Source: CBDDIP01 sp965279405
GTDB lineage: Bacteria > Actinomycetota > Acidimicrobiia > Acidimicrobiales > Ilumatobacteraceae
DNA: 64,000 nucleotides
Assembly: GCA_965279405.1 (NCBI GenBank)
Contig: OZ257157.1
Coordinates: 3,844,001 to 3,908,000 of the forward strand
Direction: 5' to 3'
The notes under the pieces were generated by a model. That model made no database searches. It was not told where the DNA came from and worked only from the letters and a program-made list of their open reading frames with translations. Position 1 is the first letter of the stretch, and each line of letters starts with the position of its first letter. This document shows, piece by piece, positions 51,128 through 59,779 of this stretch. A program made the position numbers and the translations under genes.

Positions 51128-51130
51128 ATC

Positions 51131-52357
51131 TCAGACGCGTTGCGAGATGGTCACCGCGACCGGGTACTCGGCGGCCACGTCGGGGCCGAGACCGATCGGT
51201 TCCGCGTCGGTGCCGAACAGCTGGCGCACCCACGCAGTGACCGCGTGGCGGATGACCGGGAACGTCTCCGTGACGGGCACCGCGGGTGCGAGGCAGCCGT
51301 CTTCGCCGAGCTTGCGGAGGTTCGGGTTGGCATCGAGCACGGCACCGAGTCCGGACGCCTCGGCGACGCCGATGATGCCGGTGCCGCCGCCGAACGTGCA
51401 GAAGTCGTCGAAGCCGTTGTGGCCCACGCTGTCGAGCACCCACAGCAGCGATGGCGCCGGGGCAGCATCGAACGCCGGTTGGGTGACCGTTGCCAGCGGC
51501 GCGATCGCGTCGAGCGCGCCGGAGAGGAAGAACGACGGACGGTCGGGGAGCGGGGCGCCGCTCGCTGCTCCGAACGCGCCGGACGCCATCGACACGTACC
51601 CGATGATGCGCGGGTCGGCGGCTGCGCCGACGACCGTGCCGCCGCCGGCGGAGTGACCGATCGCCGCGACCTTCGTGGCGTCGACGTGGCTGCCGACGAC
51701 AGGGTCGGCCTGCGCCAGATCGAGCGCGGCCAGCAGCTCGGCCACCGAAGCAGCGCCATCGCCGGTGGCCGTCCCACCGAGCACGTTGAACATGTCGCGC
51801 GACGGGTGGTCGGGGGCGACCACGACGTGTCCCCAACTGGCCAGGTGCGCGGTGAGGAACGTGCTCTGCAGTCGGAACCCGGTGAACCCGTGGCTGAACA
51901 GCAGCACCGGGAACGTGCCGTCGGCGACGTCGGCGTCACGTGCGCCATCGAAGGCGAACGAGGCCGGGATGTCCGCGGTCAGCAGCCCCTTGATCGCCGG
52001 TGGGACGAAGTCGCGCGCGTCGTACTCGACCTTGCCGTCAACCGACGTGCCGGTCCCGGCGACGGCCGGGTACCAGATCTCGACGGCGCTGCCGGAGGCC
52101 AACGCGGTGGTCAGCACACCCACCGGGAACGGCCCCGCTTCGGTGTATGCGTTGGCGAGATCGGTCAGCGAGACGGTCGTGGTCGTCTCGGCGACGGTCG
52201 TGGTGGTGGCCGGTGTGGTGGCCGGCGTGGTCGGGTCGGTTGCCCCAGGCGGTACCGCGCTGGCGGGCGTGGTGGCGTCGGAACGGTTGTCGTCGGAGCA
52301 GGCGGCAGCGATGACGCTGACCGCGCCGAGGGCGAGGAGCTGGCGGCGAGAGATCAC
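51131..52357 (-). CDS. Exported lipoprotein alpha/beta hydrolase (PAF-acetylhydrolase-like)
   Basis: A 408-residue protein. The signal ISRRQLLALGAVSVIAAAC has paired arginines and a lipobox Cys, followed by a Thr/Pro-rich linker. The hydrolase domain has VLLFSHGFTGFRLQSTFLTA, PDHPSRDMFNV, the nucleophile AAIGHSAGGGTVVGAA and a late Asp/His region (SVGHNGFDDFC). This is the layout of chlorophyllase/PAF-AH-like esterases. GTG 52357 is chosen because GGAAG lies 9 bases upstream; GTG 52375 is an alternative. The frame extending further upstream runs antisense over tRNA-Cys. Confidence 0.88.
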   Translation of the reverse strand: MISRRQLLALGAVSVIAAACSDDNRSDATTPASAVPPGATDPTTPATTPATTTTVAETTTTVSLTDLANAYTEAGPFPVGVLTTALASGSAVEIWYPAVAGTGTSVDGKVEYDARDFVPPAIKGLLTADIPASFAFDGARDADVADGTFPVLLFSHGFTGFRLQSTFLTAHLASWGHVVVAPDHPSRDMFNVLGGTATGDGAASVAELLAALDLAQADPVVGSHVDATKVAAIGHSAGGGTVVGAAADPRIIGYVSMASGAFGAASGAPLPDRPSFFLSGALDAIAPLATVTQPAFDAAPAPSLLWVLDSVGHNGFDDFCTFGGGTGIIGVAEASGLGAVLDANPNLRKLGEDGCLAPAVPVTETFPVIRHAVTAWVRQLFGTDAEPIGLGPDVAAEYPVAVTISQRV

Positions 52358-52458
52358 GCGGGGAGGCTTCCACACCGGCAACTGCCGGGTCGCTTCGAGC
52401 CTCGGCCCGCTATCGTGACGCCGCTGTGCACCCGGCAGGTCCGCCTGTCCGGTGCCAT

Positions 52459-52533
52459 GGCGACGTGGCCGAGTGGTTGAGGCAAGGGCCTGCAAAGCCC
52501 TCCACATGGGTTCGATTCCCATCGTCGCCTCCA
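52459..52533 (+). tRNA. tRNA-Cys (GCA)
   Basis: A 75-base cloverleaf with acceptor GGCGACG/CGTCGCC and D-arm GGCCGAGTGGTTGAGGC. The anticodon arm GGGCCTGCAAAGCCC reads GCA, the T-arm is ATGGGTTCGATTCCCAT, the discriminator is T and the CCA is encoded. It lies between the lipoprotein hydrolase gene and tldD. Confidence 0.97.
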
Positions 52534-52562
52534 TTGGAACGTTTCATCCGGGGCTGTCGTCT

Positions 52563-54011
52563 ATGGTCGATCGGATGAGCGAATTCGAAGCCGCCGAGCG
52601 GGCGGTGGCTGCGGCGCTCGCCGCTGGTGCCACCTACGCCGACGCCCGCGTGATGCATCGCCGCAACGAGTCGATGTCGGCCCGCAACGGTGAGATCGAA
52701 GAGGTCGCCCAGCACAGCGACTCGGGAATCGGTGTGCGGGCCCTCGTCGGTTCCGGCTGGGGGTTCTACGCCGTGCCCGATCTGAGCGACGGCAGCGTCA
52801 GCGACGCCGGGGCGAAGGCCGCGTCGATCGCCGCGGCCAGCGCACGTGTGTCCAGCTCGTCGGCTGGGCTCGTGCCGGCGACGCCGTCGAGCGGTTCGTG
52901 GTCGAGCGAGTGCATCGTCGACCCGTTCGACGTCGCGCTGTCGACGAAGGGCGACCTGCTCGTGCGGGCGACGCTGACGATGCGCGAGCACGGTGCCGAT
53001 CTGGCCGAGGGCCACTACCAGTTGTGGGAGACGCGCAAGTGGTTCGTCTCCAGCGAAGGCCATCGCATCGATCAGCACATCCGCGAGAGCGGTGCGGGCA
53101 TCCAGGCAACGGCGATCGGTGACGGTGAGACGCAGTGCCGGTCCTACCCGGCTGCGCGAGGCCAGTTCGCCACGCGCGGATGGGAGTTCGTCGACGAGCT
53201 CGACATCGAGGCGCACGCGGCACGAGTCGGTGCCGAGGCCCGCGAGCTGCTCACCGCCCCGCTGTGCCCGAGCGGCGAAACCACGTTGATCCTCGGCGGC
53301 GAGCAGCTCGCACTGCAGATCCACGAGTCGGTCGGCCACGCCATCGAGCTCGACCGGATCCTCGGCTGGGAGGCGGCGTACGCCGGCACGTCGTGGCTCG
53401 ACCTGGCCCAGCTCGGTTCGATGAAGTACGGCTCGGAGCTGATGAACATCACCATCGATCCGACGATCCCCGGCGCCCTCGGCTCGTTCGGGTTCGACGA
53501 CGAAGGCACGCCGGCGCAGGCGCGCGACGCGGTGCGCGAGGGTCGATGGGTCGGCGTGCTCGCCGGTCGCGACTCTGCTGCGGTTGCGGGGCTCGACTAC
53601 GGCGGCAGCGTGCGTGCCGATGGGTGGGCTCGGCTGCCGATGGTGCGGATGACCAACGTCGGGCTCGAGCCCGGGCCGCACACGTTCGACGAGATCATCG
53701 CCGCCACCGACGACGGCATCTACATGGAGACCAACCGATCGTGGTCGATCGACGACCGACGACTGAACTTCCAGTTCGGCACCGAGGTCGGCTACGAGGT
53801 GAAGAACGGTCAGCTCGGCCGGCTGGTGCGCAACCCCACCTACACCGGCATCGGCCCCCAGTTCTGGGCGTCGATGGACATGCTGTCCTCGGACGTCGTG
53901 GCCTGGGGCACGCCGAACTGCGGCAAGGGCCAACCCGGTCAGGTCGGCCACACCGGACATCCGGCGGCACCTGCCCGGTTCCGCAACGTGCGCGTCGGGG
54001 TGCGGGCGTGA
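52563..54011 (+). CDS. tldD: TldD family metalloprotease subunit
   Basis: A 482-residue TldD. The zinc-binding HExxxH is in ALQIHESVGHAIELDRILGW, followed by DPTIPGALGSFGFDDEGTPA and YMETNRSWSIDDRRLNFQFG. With TldE it forms a hexameric protease that degrades unfolded peptides and, in E. coli, matures microcin B17 and destroys CcdA. No peptide-natural-product gene is adjacent here. ATG 52563 is used (GGGG 10 bases upstream); ATG 52575 is possible. Its stop overlaps the tldE start (GTGA). Confidence 0.95.
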   Translation: MVDRMSEFEAAERAVAAALAAGATYADARVMHRRNESMSARNGEIEEVAQHSDSGIGVRALVGSGWGFYAVPDLSDGSVSDAGAKAASIAAASARVSSSSAGLVPATPSSGSWSSECIVDPFDVALSTKGDLLVRATLTMREHGADLAEGHYQLWETRKWFVSSEGHRIDQHIRESGAGIQATAIGDGETQCRSYPAARGQFATRGWEFVDELDIEAHAARVGAEARELLTAPLCPSGETTLILGGEQLALQIHESVGHAIELDRILGWEAAYAGTSWLDLAQLGSMKYGSELMNITIDPTIPGALGSFGFDDEGTPAQARDAVREGRWVGVLAGRDSAAVAGLDYGGSVRADGWARLPMVRMTNVGLEPGPHTFDEIIAATDDGIYMETNRSWSIDDRRLNFQFGTEVGYEVKNGQLGRLVRNPTYTGIGPQFWASMDMLSSDVVAWGTPNCGKGQPGQVGHTGHPAAPARFRNVRVGVRA

Positions 54012-55408
54012 GCGCCACGAACCCGAACACCGAGCAGGACCTCGCGGCGATGGCCGTCGACCTCGCCGCTGCCGCGGTGGCCGGCTCCGACGTCGAGGCC
54101 GCAGCCGATCGCCACCGCCTCGCGCTCACCCGCTTCGCCAACTCGGTGATCCACCAGAACGTCGCCGAGGACGTCACCACGGTTCGCCTTCGCATCAACC
54201 ACGACGGTCGGACGGCGTCGGGCTCGGCGACCGTCGCGGACGCGTCGGCGGTGCGATCGCTCGTCGAGCGAGTCGTGGACGCGGTGAAGCTCGCCCCGCT
54301 CGACCCCGGCTGGTCGGGCCTCGCATCGAGCGCTCCGTCGGGCCCGGCACACGCGGTCGATCGCGCCACCGCGGACGCCTCGCCGGCTGACCGCGCCGAC
54401 GTCGTGCGCGCGTTCGTCGATGCTGCGGAGGGACTGGAGACCGCCGGCTACTGCCGCACGAACCACTGGACGGGCGCGTTCGCCAACTCGGCCGGACAGG
54501 TCGTCTCCGGCGAGGCCGCCGAGTGCGGGGTGTCGGGCATCGCCCGCGATCGCGGCTCGGACGGCGCAGCGCGACATGCGCCGCTGCACTTCGGCGAGCT
54601 CGACGGCGCTGCCCTCGGCGCACGCGCTGCGGCCAAGGCGCGCGCCTCGATGGACGCAATCGAGCTGCCCGCCGGTCGCTACGAGGTGGTGCTGGAACCG
54701 ACCGCCGTCGTCGACATCCTGGAGAGCCTGGCGGTCGCCGCGTTCAACGGCAAGGCCGTCAACGAACGGCGTTCGTTCGCACGCGTCGGCGAAGCGCAGT
54801 TCGACCCGGCGATCACGCTCGTCGACGACCCGCTGTCGGTCGGCTTCGGCTACGACGACGAGGGCACGCCGCGCCGGCGGTTGACCGTGGTCGATCGCGG
54901 CACGACGCTTGCCGTCACCCACGACCGGCGATCCGCAGCGGAGGCGAGCACGTCGTCGACCGGGCACGGTTCCGCCGAGTCCGTGTCCTGGGGCCCGATC
55001 GGCGGCTACCTGACCATGTCGCCGGCCGGCGACGGCCGCGAGGTCGCGACCGAGGTCGCCGGCCCGTCGGCCGATTCGTCGGTGATGGCGTTGATCGCCG
55101 GCATCGAACGAGGCGTGCTCGTGTCCGACTTCTGGTACACCCGCATGCTGGATCCGCGCAGCCTGGTGATCACCGGCCTGACGCGCAACGGCCTGTGGCT
55201 GATCGAGAACGGCGAGATCACCACCCCACTGCGCAACTTCCGCTTCACCCAGTCGTACGCCCAGGCGTTGATGCCCGGCAACGTGCGCGCCGTCGGGCGC
55301 GTCGCCACGCCGACACCTGGCGACACCTACAGCCCGGTCTCGCCACGCTGGACGTGCCCCGCGCTGCACCTCGGCTCCTGGAACTTCACCGGCGGCGCTT
55401 CCGGCTGA
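54008..55408 (+). CDS. pmbA: TldE/PmbA family subunit
   Basis: A 466-residue partner of TldD with the same fold but no HExxxH motif, as expected for TldE. Visible blocks: RFANSVIHQNVAEDVTTVRL, RYEVVLEPTAVVDILESLAV, DPLSVGFGYDDEGTPRRRLT and LVSDFWYTRMLDPRSLVITG. It starts at GTG 54008 overlapping tldD. It ends 17 bases before the convergent MarR gene. Confidence 0.94.
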   Translation: MSATNPNTEQDLAAMAVDLAAAAVAGSDVEAAADRHRLALTRFANSVIHQNVAEDVTTVRLRINHDGRTASGSATVADASAVRSLVERVVDAVKLAPLDPGWSGLASSAPSGPAHAVDRATADASPADRADVVRAFVDAAEGLETAGYCRTNHWTGAFANSAGQVVSGEAAECGVSGIARDRGSDGAARHAPLHFGELDGAALGARAAAKARASMDAIELPAGRYEVVLEPTAVVDILESLAVAAFNGKAVNERRSFARVGEAQFDPAITLVDDPLSVGFGYDDEGTPRRRLTVVDRGTTLAVTHDRRSAAEASTSSTGHGSAESVSWGPIGGYLTMSPAGDGREVATEVAGPSADSSVMALIAGIERGVLVSDFWYTRMLDPRSLVITGLTRNGLWLIENGEITTPLRNFRFTQSYAQALMPGNVRAVGRVATPTPGDTYSPVSPRWTCPALHLGSWNFTGGASG

Positions 55409-55425
55409 TCACTCGAGGCGGATCG

Positions 55426-55854
55426 TCACGGCGTCGGCAGGTGGCGCCACAGGACGTCGAGGCGCGGCCGCAGCCGGGACAGCTCCTCGAGGTGCGCTGA
55501 CGAAAGTGCGCTGAGGCGGCGGCTCCCCTCGGCGCTCAGCTCCAGGCGGACGATGCGGTGATCGGCCTGATCGTGCGTTCGCCGGACGAGCCCGGCGCGG
55601 ACGCAGCGATCGACCAGTTCGACGGCGCTGTGATGGCGCAACATGAGGTGGTCGGCGATCTCGCCGATGGACGGCGACGAGCCGTGGCCGCGGATGGCGA
55701 GCAGCAGCTGGTGCTGAGCGGGAGCGACGCCAGCGGCCCGCGCCGTCTGCTCGCTCCAGTGCAGGAACCGGCGCAACCCGTCGCGGAACTCGAGCAGGGT
55801 CGCGTAGTCGGCGTCGCCGGGCTCGTCCGAGGGCGGATCATTCGTCGCGTTCAT
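55426..55854 (-). CDS. MarR-family transcriptional regulator
   Basis: A 142-residue winged-helix regulator: APAQHQLLLAIRGHGSSPSI, GEIADHLMLRHHSAVELVDR, the wing LVRRTHDQADHRIVRLELSA and a C-terminal dimerisation helix. It is divergent from the CLC channel gene. A 15-base palindrome (55854-55868) starts at its ATG, so it probably represses itself and the channel gene. ATG 55854 leaves no room for a ribosome site clear of the palindrome, which suggests a leaderless mRNA. The ligand is unknown. Confidence 0.9.
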   Translation of the reverse strand: MNATNDPPSDEPGDADYATLLEFRDGLRRFLHWSEQTARAAGVAPAQHQLLLAIRGHGSSPSIGEIADHLMLRHHSAVELVDRCVRAGLVRRTHDQADHRIVRLELSAEGSRRLSALSSAHLEELSRLRPRLDVLWRHLPTP

Positions 55855-55868
55855 ATCGTGTCACGATA
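55854..55868. promoter_or_regulatory. Probable MarR operator
   Basis: TATCGTGTCACGATA is a perfect inverted repeat around a central T. It overlaps the MarR start codon and lies 13 bases before the CLC start. The half-site CACGATA is also in the palindrome at 17695-17710, in the opposite arrangement. Confidence 0.68.
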
Positions 55869-55880
55869 CTCTTTCGAGCT

Positions 55881-57650
55881 GTGATCACCGCGCACCCCAC
55901 CCGACGTCTCACTCTCCTCAGCGTGATCGCTGCGTTCCTCGGTGTCGCCGGCGGGGGAGCGGCGTGGGTGCTCCTGCACCTCATCACGCTGATCTCCAAC
56001 CTGGCGCTGTTCCACCGTGTGTCCACGGCTGCGCATTCGATGGCCGATCTGCCCCGCACGGGCTGGATCGTGGTGGTGGCCGTGGTCGGTGCGGTGCTGA
56101 TCAGCCTGCTGGCGAAGTGGGCGCCGGTGATCCGCGGTCACGGCATCCCCGAGGCGATGGAAGCCGTGATGGTGCGCCAGAGCCGAGTCGCGCCGCGTAC
56201 CGCGATCGCCAAGCCGATCTCGGCGGCGATCGCGATCGGCAGCGGTGCCCCATTCGGAGCGGAAGGACCGATCATCGTCACCGGCGGGTCGATCGGGTCG
56301 CTGATCGGGCAGATCATCCCGGTGTCGCCGTCGGAACGCAAGATCCTGCTCGCCGCCGGCGCCGCGGCCGGCATGTCGGCGACGTTCGGAGCGCCGCTCG
56401 CCGCGGTGGTGCTGGCGATCGAGCTGCTGCTGTTCGAGTTCTCCGTTCGGGCCTTCGTCCCGCTGGTGGTGGCGTCATCGGTGGCCGGTGGGATGCACGT
56501 CGCTCTCATCGGCAAGGGACCGCTGTTCAAGGTGCCGGCGAACGACTTCGCCGGGCTCGGCGTGCTGCCGGCCTTCATGCTGCTCGGCGTGGGTTGCGGC
56601 GTGCTGGCCATCGTCATCAGCCGCGGGCTGTTCTTCATCGAGTCGGTGTACCGCAGGTTGCCGGTTCACGAGTTCTGGCACCCGGCGATCGGCGCTGTCG
56701 GGTTCGCCGTCATCGGCCTCTTCGTGCCCCGCGTGCTCGGCGTCGGCTACGACGTGATCGGCGACCTCCTCGCCGCACGGATCGCCGTCGGCACGGCCGC
56801 GGTCATCGCCGTCGCCAAGCTCGGAGCGTGGTGGCTGGCGCTGGGCTCCGGGACGTCCGGCGGCACGTTGGCTCCCGTGCTGATGATCAGCGCGGCATTC
56901 GGCCTCGTGTTCGGCACCGGGCTCAACCACGTGCTGCCAGGACCGGACGTGGCCGTGGGCGCCTTCGCAGTGGTGGCGATGGCAGCCACGTTCGGCGCCG
57001 CGACGCAAGCGACGTTCACGGCGATGGTGTTCGTCTTCGAGCTGACTCGCGACTACGACGTCGTCCTACCGATGATGCTCGCCACCGTCATCGCCGACCT
57101 GATCTACAGCGCCGTCAACGACGAGAGTCTGATGACCGAGAAGCTGCGCCGCCGCGGCCTCAACGTGACTCGCCACTACGGCGTCGATCCGTTCACACGC
57201 ACCCGCGTGAGCGAGATCATGACCGTCGACGTCGTGACGCTCGGGGCCGACGCATCGTTGGCCGATGCTCGCGCCCGGTTCGTCACGGTCGGCCACGGTG
57301 CGTACCCGATCGTCGACGACAGCGGTCGTTTGGTGGCGATCATCACTCGCGGCGACGTGCTCGACGACGAGCGCGAAGACGGCGCGATGGCGCTGGAGGT
57401 GGCCAGCGCAGACGTGGTCACCGTTGCGTCGCGAGCACACGCCCAGGACGTGCTGCGGATCATGTTGGACGAGTCCGTCGAACACGTTCCGGTGGTCGAC
57501 GACGGTCGGCTGGTGGGCATCGTCACCCGCGCCGACCTGCTCAAGGTCCGCCGTCGCCAGCTCGACCTCGAGACGCGCGAACCGGGCGCCATCGGCCGCC
57601 GCGCGGTTGCGTCGCGACGCGGTCGGGTACATCAACGCGGTGGCCGATGA
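55881..57650 (+). CDS. CLC-family chloride channel/antiporter with CBS pair
   Basis: A 589-residue protein. The membrane part (about 1-420) has the selectivity loops VIRGHGIPEAMEAVM, SGAPFGAEGPIIVTGG (with the gating Glu of GxEGP) and LGSGTSGGTLAPVLMIS. The C-terminal part has two CBS domains (VSEIMTVDVVTLGADASLAD, GAYPIVDDSGRLVAIITRGD, VEHVPVVDDGRLVGIVTRAD). CLC proteins pass or exchange chloride or fluoride. The second Glu that marks proton antiporters could not be placed with confidence. It is probably controlled by the divergent MarR protein. Confidence 0.92.
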   Translation: MITAHPTRRLTLLSVIAAFLGVAGGGAAWVLLHLITLISNLALFHRVSTAAHSMADLPRTGWIVVVAVVGAVLISLLAKWAPVIRGHGIPEAMEAVMVRQSRVAPRTAIAKPISAAIAIGSGAPFGAEGPIIVTGGSIGSLIGQIIPVSPSERKILLAAGAAAGMSATFGAPLAAVVLAIELLLFEFSVRAFVPLVVASSVAGGMHVALIGKGPLFKVPANDFAGLGVLPAFMLLGVGCGVLAIVISRGLFFIESVYRRLPVHEFWHPAIGAVGFAVIGLFVPRVLGVGYDVIGDLLAARIAVGTAAVIAVAKLGAWWLALGSGTSGGTLAPVLMISAAFGLVFGTGLNHVLPGPDVAVGAFAVVAMAATFGAATQATFTAMVFVFELTRDYDVVLPMMLATVIADLIYSAVNDESLMTEKLRRRGLNVTRHYGVDPFTRTRVSEIMTVDVVTLGADASLADARARFVTVGHGAYPIVDDSGRLVAIITRGDVLDDEREDGAMALEVASADVVTVASRAHAQDVLRIMLDESVEHVPVVDDGRLVGIVTRADLLKVRRRQLDLETREPGAIGRRAVASRRGRVHQRGGR

Positions 57651-58437
57651 TCAACGCCCCCTCGTGCTGGTGACCAACGACGACGGCCTCGGTTCCGATG
57701 GCCTGCGCGCCGCGGCGATGGCGGTGGAGGGCATCGGCGCACGCGCACTCGTCGCAGCACCGTCGTCCAACATGAGTGGTGCCGGCGCGGCGATCGGACC
57801 GATCGGCTCGTCGGTCGGCATCCGGCGCGTGCAGCTGGACGAGATCGACGGAGATTCGTTCGCCGTCGACGCGCCGCCGGCGATGATCGTCGTCTCTGCG
57901 CTGAGTGGCGCGTTCGGCGAAGTGCCCACGGCAGTGATCTCCGGGGTCAACGCGGGCGCCAACCTCGGCAGGGCGATCCTGCACTCCGGAACCGTCGGCG
58001 CGGCGATGACCGCACAGAACCTCGGCCTGCCGGCGGTCGCGATCAGCCTCGCCGTCGGTGAGAACGGCGAGGACGTGCACAGCGCGACGACCTGGCGCGA
58101 CGCCGCCGATGCCGGTGTGCGCGTGCTGGACAGCATCATGGCGACCGGTCGTCCGCTGCTGGCCAACGTCAACGCGCCGGCCACCGTCGTGGCAACGACC
58201 GAGGTGATCCGCACCCGTCTGGCCCGTTTCGGCTCCGTGACCGCGGCGCTCACCGACGACGCCTTGCAGTTCCAGCTGGTCATCGACGCCGGTGCGCTCG
58301 ACGAGGAGGGCACCGACGCGGCAGCGGTGCACGCCGGCCAGGTCTCGGTGTCGTTCCTCGGTGGTGTCAACGGTGAGGAGCAGACCGACGTCGATCTCAG
58401 TCTGCGCCGTGTCGCCGTGCAGCCGGCCGTCGGCTAA
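57640..58437 (+). CDS. surE: 5'/3'-nucleotidase SurE
   Basis: A 265-residue SurE. The metal-binding NDDG is in PLVLVTNDDGLGSDGLRAAA, followed by APSSNMSGAGAAI and the SGVNAGANLGRAILHSGTVG block with the conserved Asn and Ser. It dephosphorylates nucleoside monophosphates and is linked to stress survival in other bacteria. GTG 57640 overlaps the end of the CLC gene by 11 bases, so the two may be co-translated. Its stop overlaps the convergent PfkB gene by 4 bases. Confidence 0.93.
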   Translation: MADDQRPLVLVTNDDGLGSDGLRAAAMAVEGIGARALVAAPSSNMSGAGAAIGPIGSSVGIRRVQLDEIDGDSFAVDAPPAMIVVSALSGAFGEVPTAVISGVNAGANLGRAILHSGTVGAAMTAQNLGLPAVAISLAVGENGEDVHSATTWRDAADAGVRVLDSIMATGRPLLANVNAPATVVATTEVIRTRLARFGSVTAALTDDALQFQLVIDAGALDEEGTDAAAVHAGQVSVSFLGGVNGEEQTDVDLSLRRVAVQPAVG

Positions 58438-59351
58438 CGATCCAGTTCGCGGATCTCCACCTGCAGCGCGAGCTGTTCGATGGCGGCGGCGTTGCCACTC
58501 GCCAAGCCGTGCCGAGTCACGTTCAGGGCCGCGGCGCCGGTCGCCAGTCGCAGCGCGTCGACGCGGCTGAGCCCGGTGGCGATGCCGTGCGCCAGCCCCG
58601 CCGTCATCGAGTCGCCCGCGCCGTGCGGATCGACGACCACCATCGTCGGCGCGGTCGCCTCGTACCAGTGGCCGTCGAGGCGGGCGAGCACGCCGTCCTC
58701 GGCGCGTGACACGACGACATCGATGGCGCCCTGCTCGACGAGCGCCTCGACGCCGGCCATCAACGAACGGGTGTCGTCGCCCGTCGCCCAGCCACCGCGG
58801 ATGATCTCCTCGTGGCTCAGCTTGAGGACGTCGATGCCGCCTGCGAGCGCGGCGACGAGCTCACCGTCGGACAGGTCGGCAAGGACCGTGCAGTTGCCGG
58901 CACGGAGGTCCGCGCAGATCCGTTGGTAGACGTCGTCGTCGACGTTGCGGTGCAGGTTGCTGCCACACACGACGGCCACGCCCGCGCGCAGCCCGCAGGC
59001 CAGCGTCATCGACATCAGGTCGTCCACGCTGTGGCGGTCGAGCGAAGCGGACGGGATGTCGGCCACCTCGGCCCGTTCGCCGTCACGGCGATCGTGGACG
59101 TAGGCGCCGTTGGCGACCTCGGTGCGGATGACGCCCTCGGTGGTCATCTCGCCGAGCAACGCAGTGACCACCGTGCCGGTCTCGCCGCCGACGGGCGTGC
59201 ACAGCAGCGGTTGCGATCCGAGCACGGCCAACATGCGAGCCACCCAGTAGCCCTGCCCGGCGGCGTGCACGTGGAGCTCCTCCACCTCGGCGTTGACCTC
59301 GACGGTGACGCTCAACGTGGTGGTGGGGGCGAACACGGCGATCTCGGGCAT
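58434..59351 (-). CDS. PfkB-family carbohydrate kinase
   Basis: A 305-residue ribokinase-fold kinase resembling 1-phosphofructokinase/tagatose-6-phosphate kinase: MPEIAVFAPTTTLSVTVEVN, HAAGQGYWVARMLAVLGSQP, VLKLSHEEIIRGG and the anion hole with catalytic Asp in VVDPHGAGDSMTAGLAHGI. The usual GGK(G)xN near the N-terminus reads AGQGYWVA, so substrate binding may differ. No phosphotransferase-system genes are adjacent. The substrate is unknown. The start is ATG 59351. Confidence 0.87.
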   Translation of the reverse strand: MPEIAVFAPTTTLSVTVEVNAEVEELHVHAAGQGYWVARMLAVLGSQPLLCTPVGGETGTVVTALLGEMTTEGVIRTEVANGAYVHDRRDGERAEVADIPSASLDRHSVDDLMSMTLACGLRAGVAVVCGSNLHRNVDDDVYQRICADLRAGNCTVLADLSDGELVAALAGGIDVLKLSHEEIIRGGWATGDDTRSLMAGVEALVEQGAIDVVVSRAEDGVLARLDGHWYEATAPTMVVVDPHGAGDSMTAGLAHGIATGLSRVDALRLATGAAALNVTRHGLASGNAAAIEQLALQVEIRELDR

Positions 59352-59394
59352 GGGTCGGCGTACCCGCTCAGGTGAGGGAACTAACGTCGGCCGG

Positions 59395-59775
59395 ATGAGC
59401 AACGCGCCGGCGACGACAGGCTGGCTGGGGTACTACGTCGAGACCCGCGACTTCCGCGCCACCGTCGCGCTGTGGACGAGCCTCGGCTTCGAGGTCGTCT
59501 TCGAGACCGACCACCTGTCCGGTCAGCTGGCCCATCCGGCCGGCGGGCCGTACGTGTTCGTCAACCAGGTCGACGACGGACCGCTGGAGTGCCACCCGAT
59601 CCTCGGCGTGGCCGACGCGAACGTGTTCGCCGCATCGTCGACGCACGACTACGCGCAGCAGTGGGTGCCCGAGCACTGGGGCGTGATGAACGCCTTGATC
59701 CTCGACCCCGACGGCCGTCAGGTGAACCTGCAGGCGCCGCTGCCCGACGGCGTCGAATCGCCCCCGGGCCACTGA
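59395..59775 (+). CDS. VOC (glyoxalase-fold) protein
   Basis: A 126-residue VOC protein: GWLGYYVETRDFRATVALWT, SLGFEVVFETDHLSGQLAHP, then GVMNALILDPDGRQVNLQAP. The strand order and the final DPDGRxVxLQ are typical of the fold. It may bind or modify a small molecule. It starts at ATG 59395, is divergent from PfkB, and ends 4 bases before the convergent GGDEF/EAL stop. Confidence 0.85.
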   Translation: MSNAPATTGWLGYYVETRDFRATVALWTSLGFEVVFETDHLSGQLAHPAGGPYVFVNQVDDGPLECHPILGVADANVFAASSTHDYAQQWVPEHWGVMNALILDPDGRQVNLQAPLPDGVESPPGH

Positions 59776-59779
59776 CCCG

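Noticed and set aside
52358..52534. Longer N-terminus for the lipoprotein hydrolase up to 52534
   Set aside because: It would be read antisense through tRNA-Cys and would bury the Tat/lipoprotein signal more than 60 residues inside the protein.
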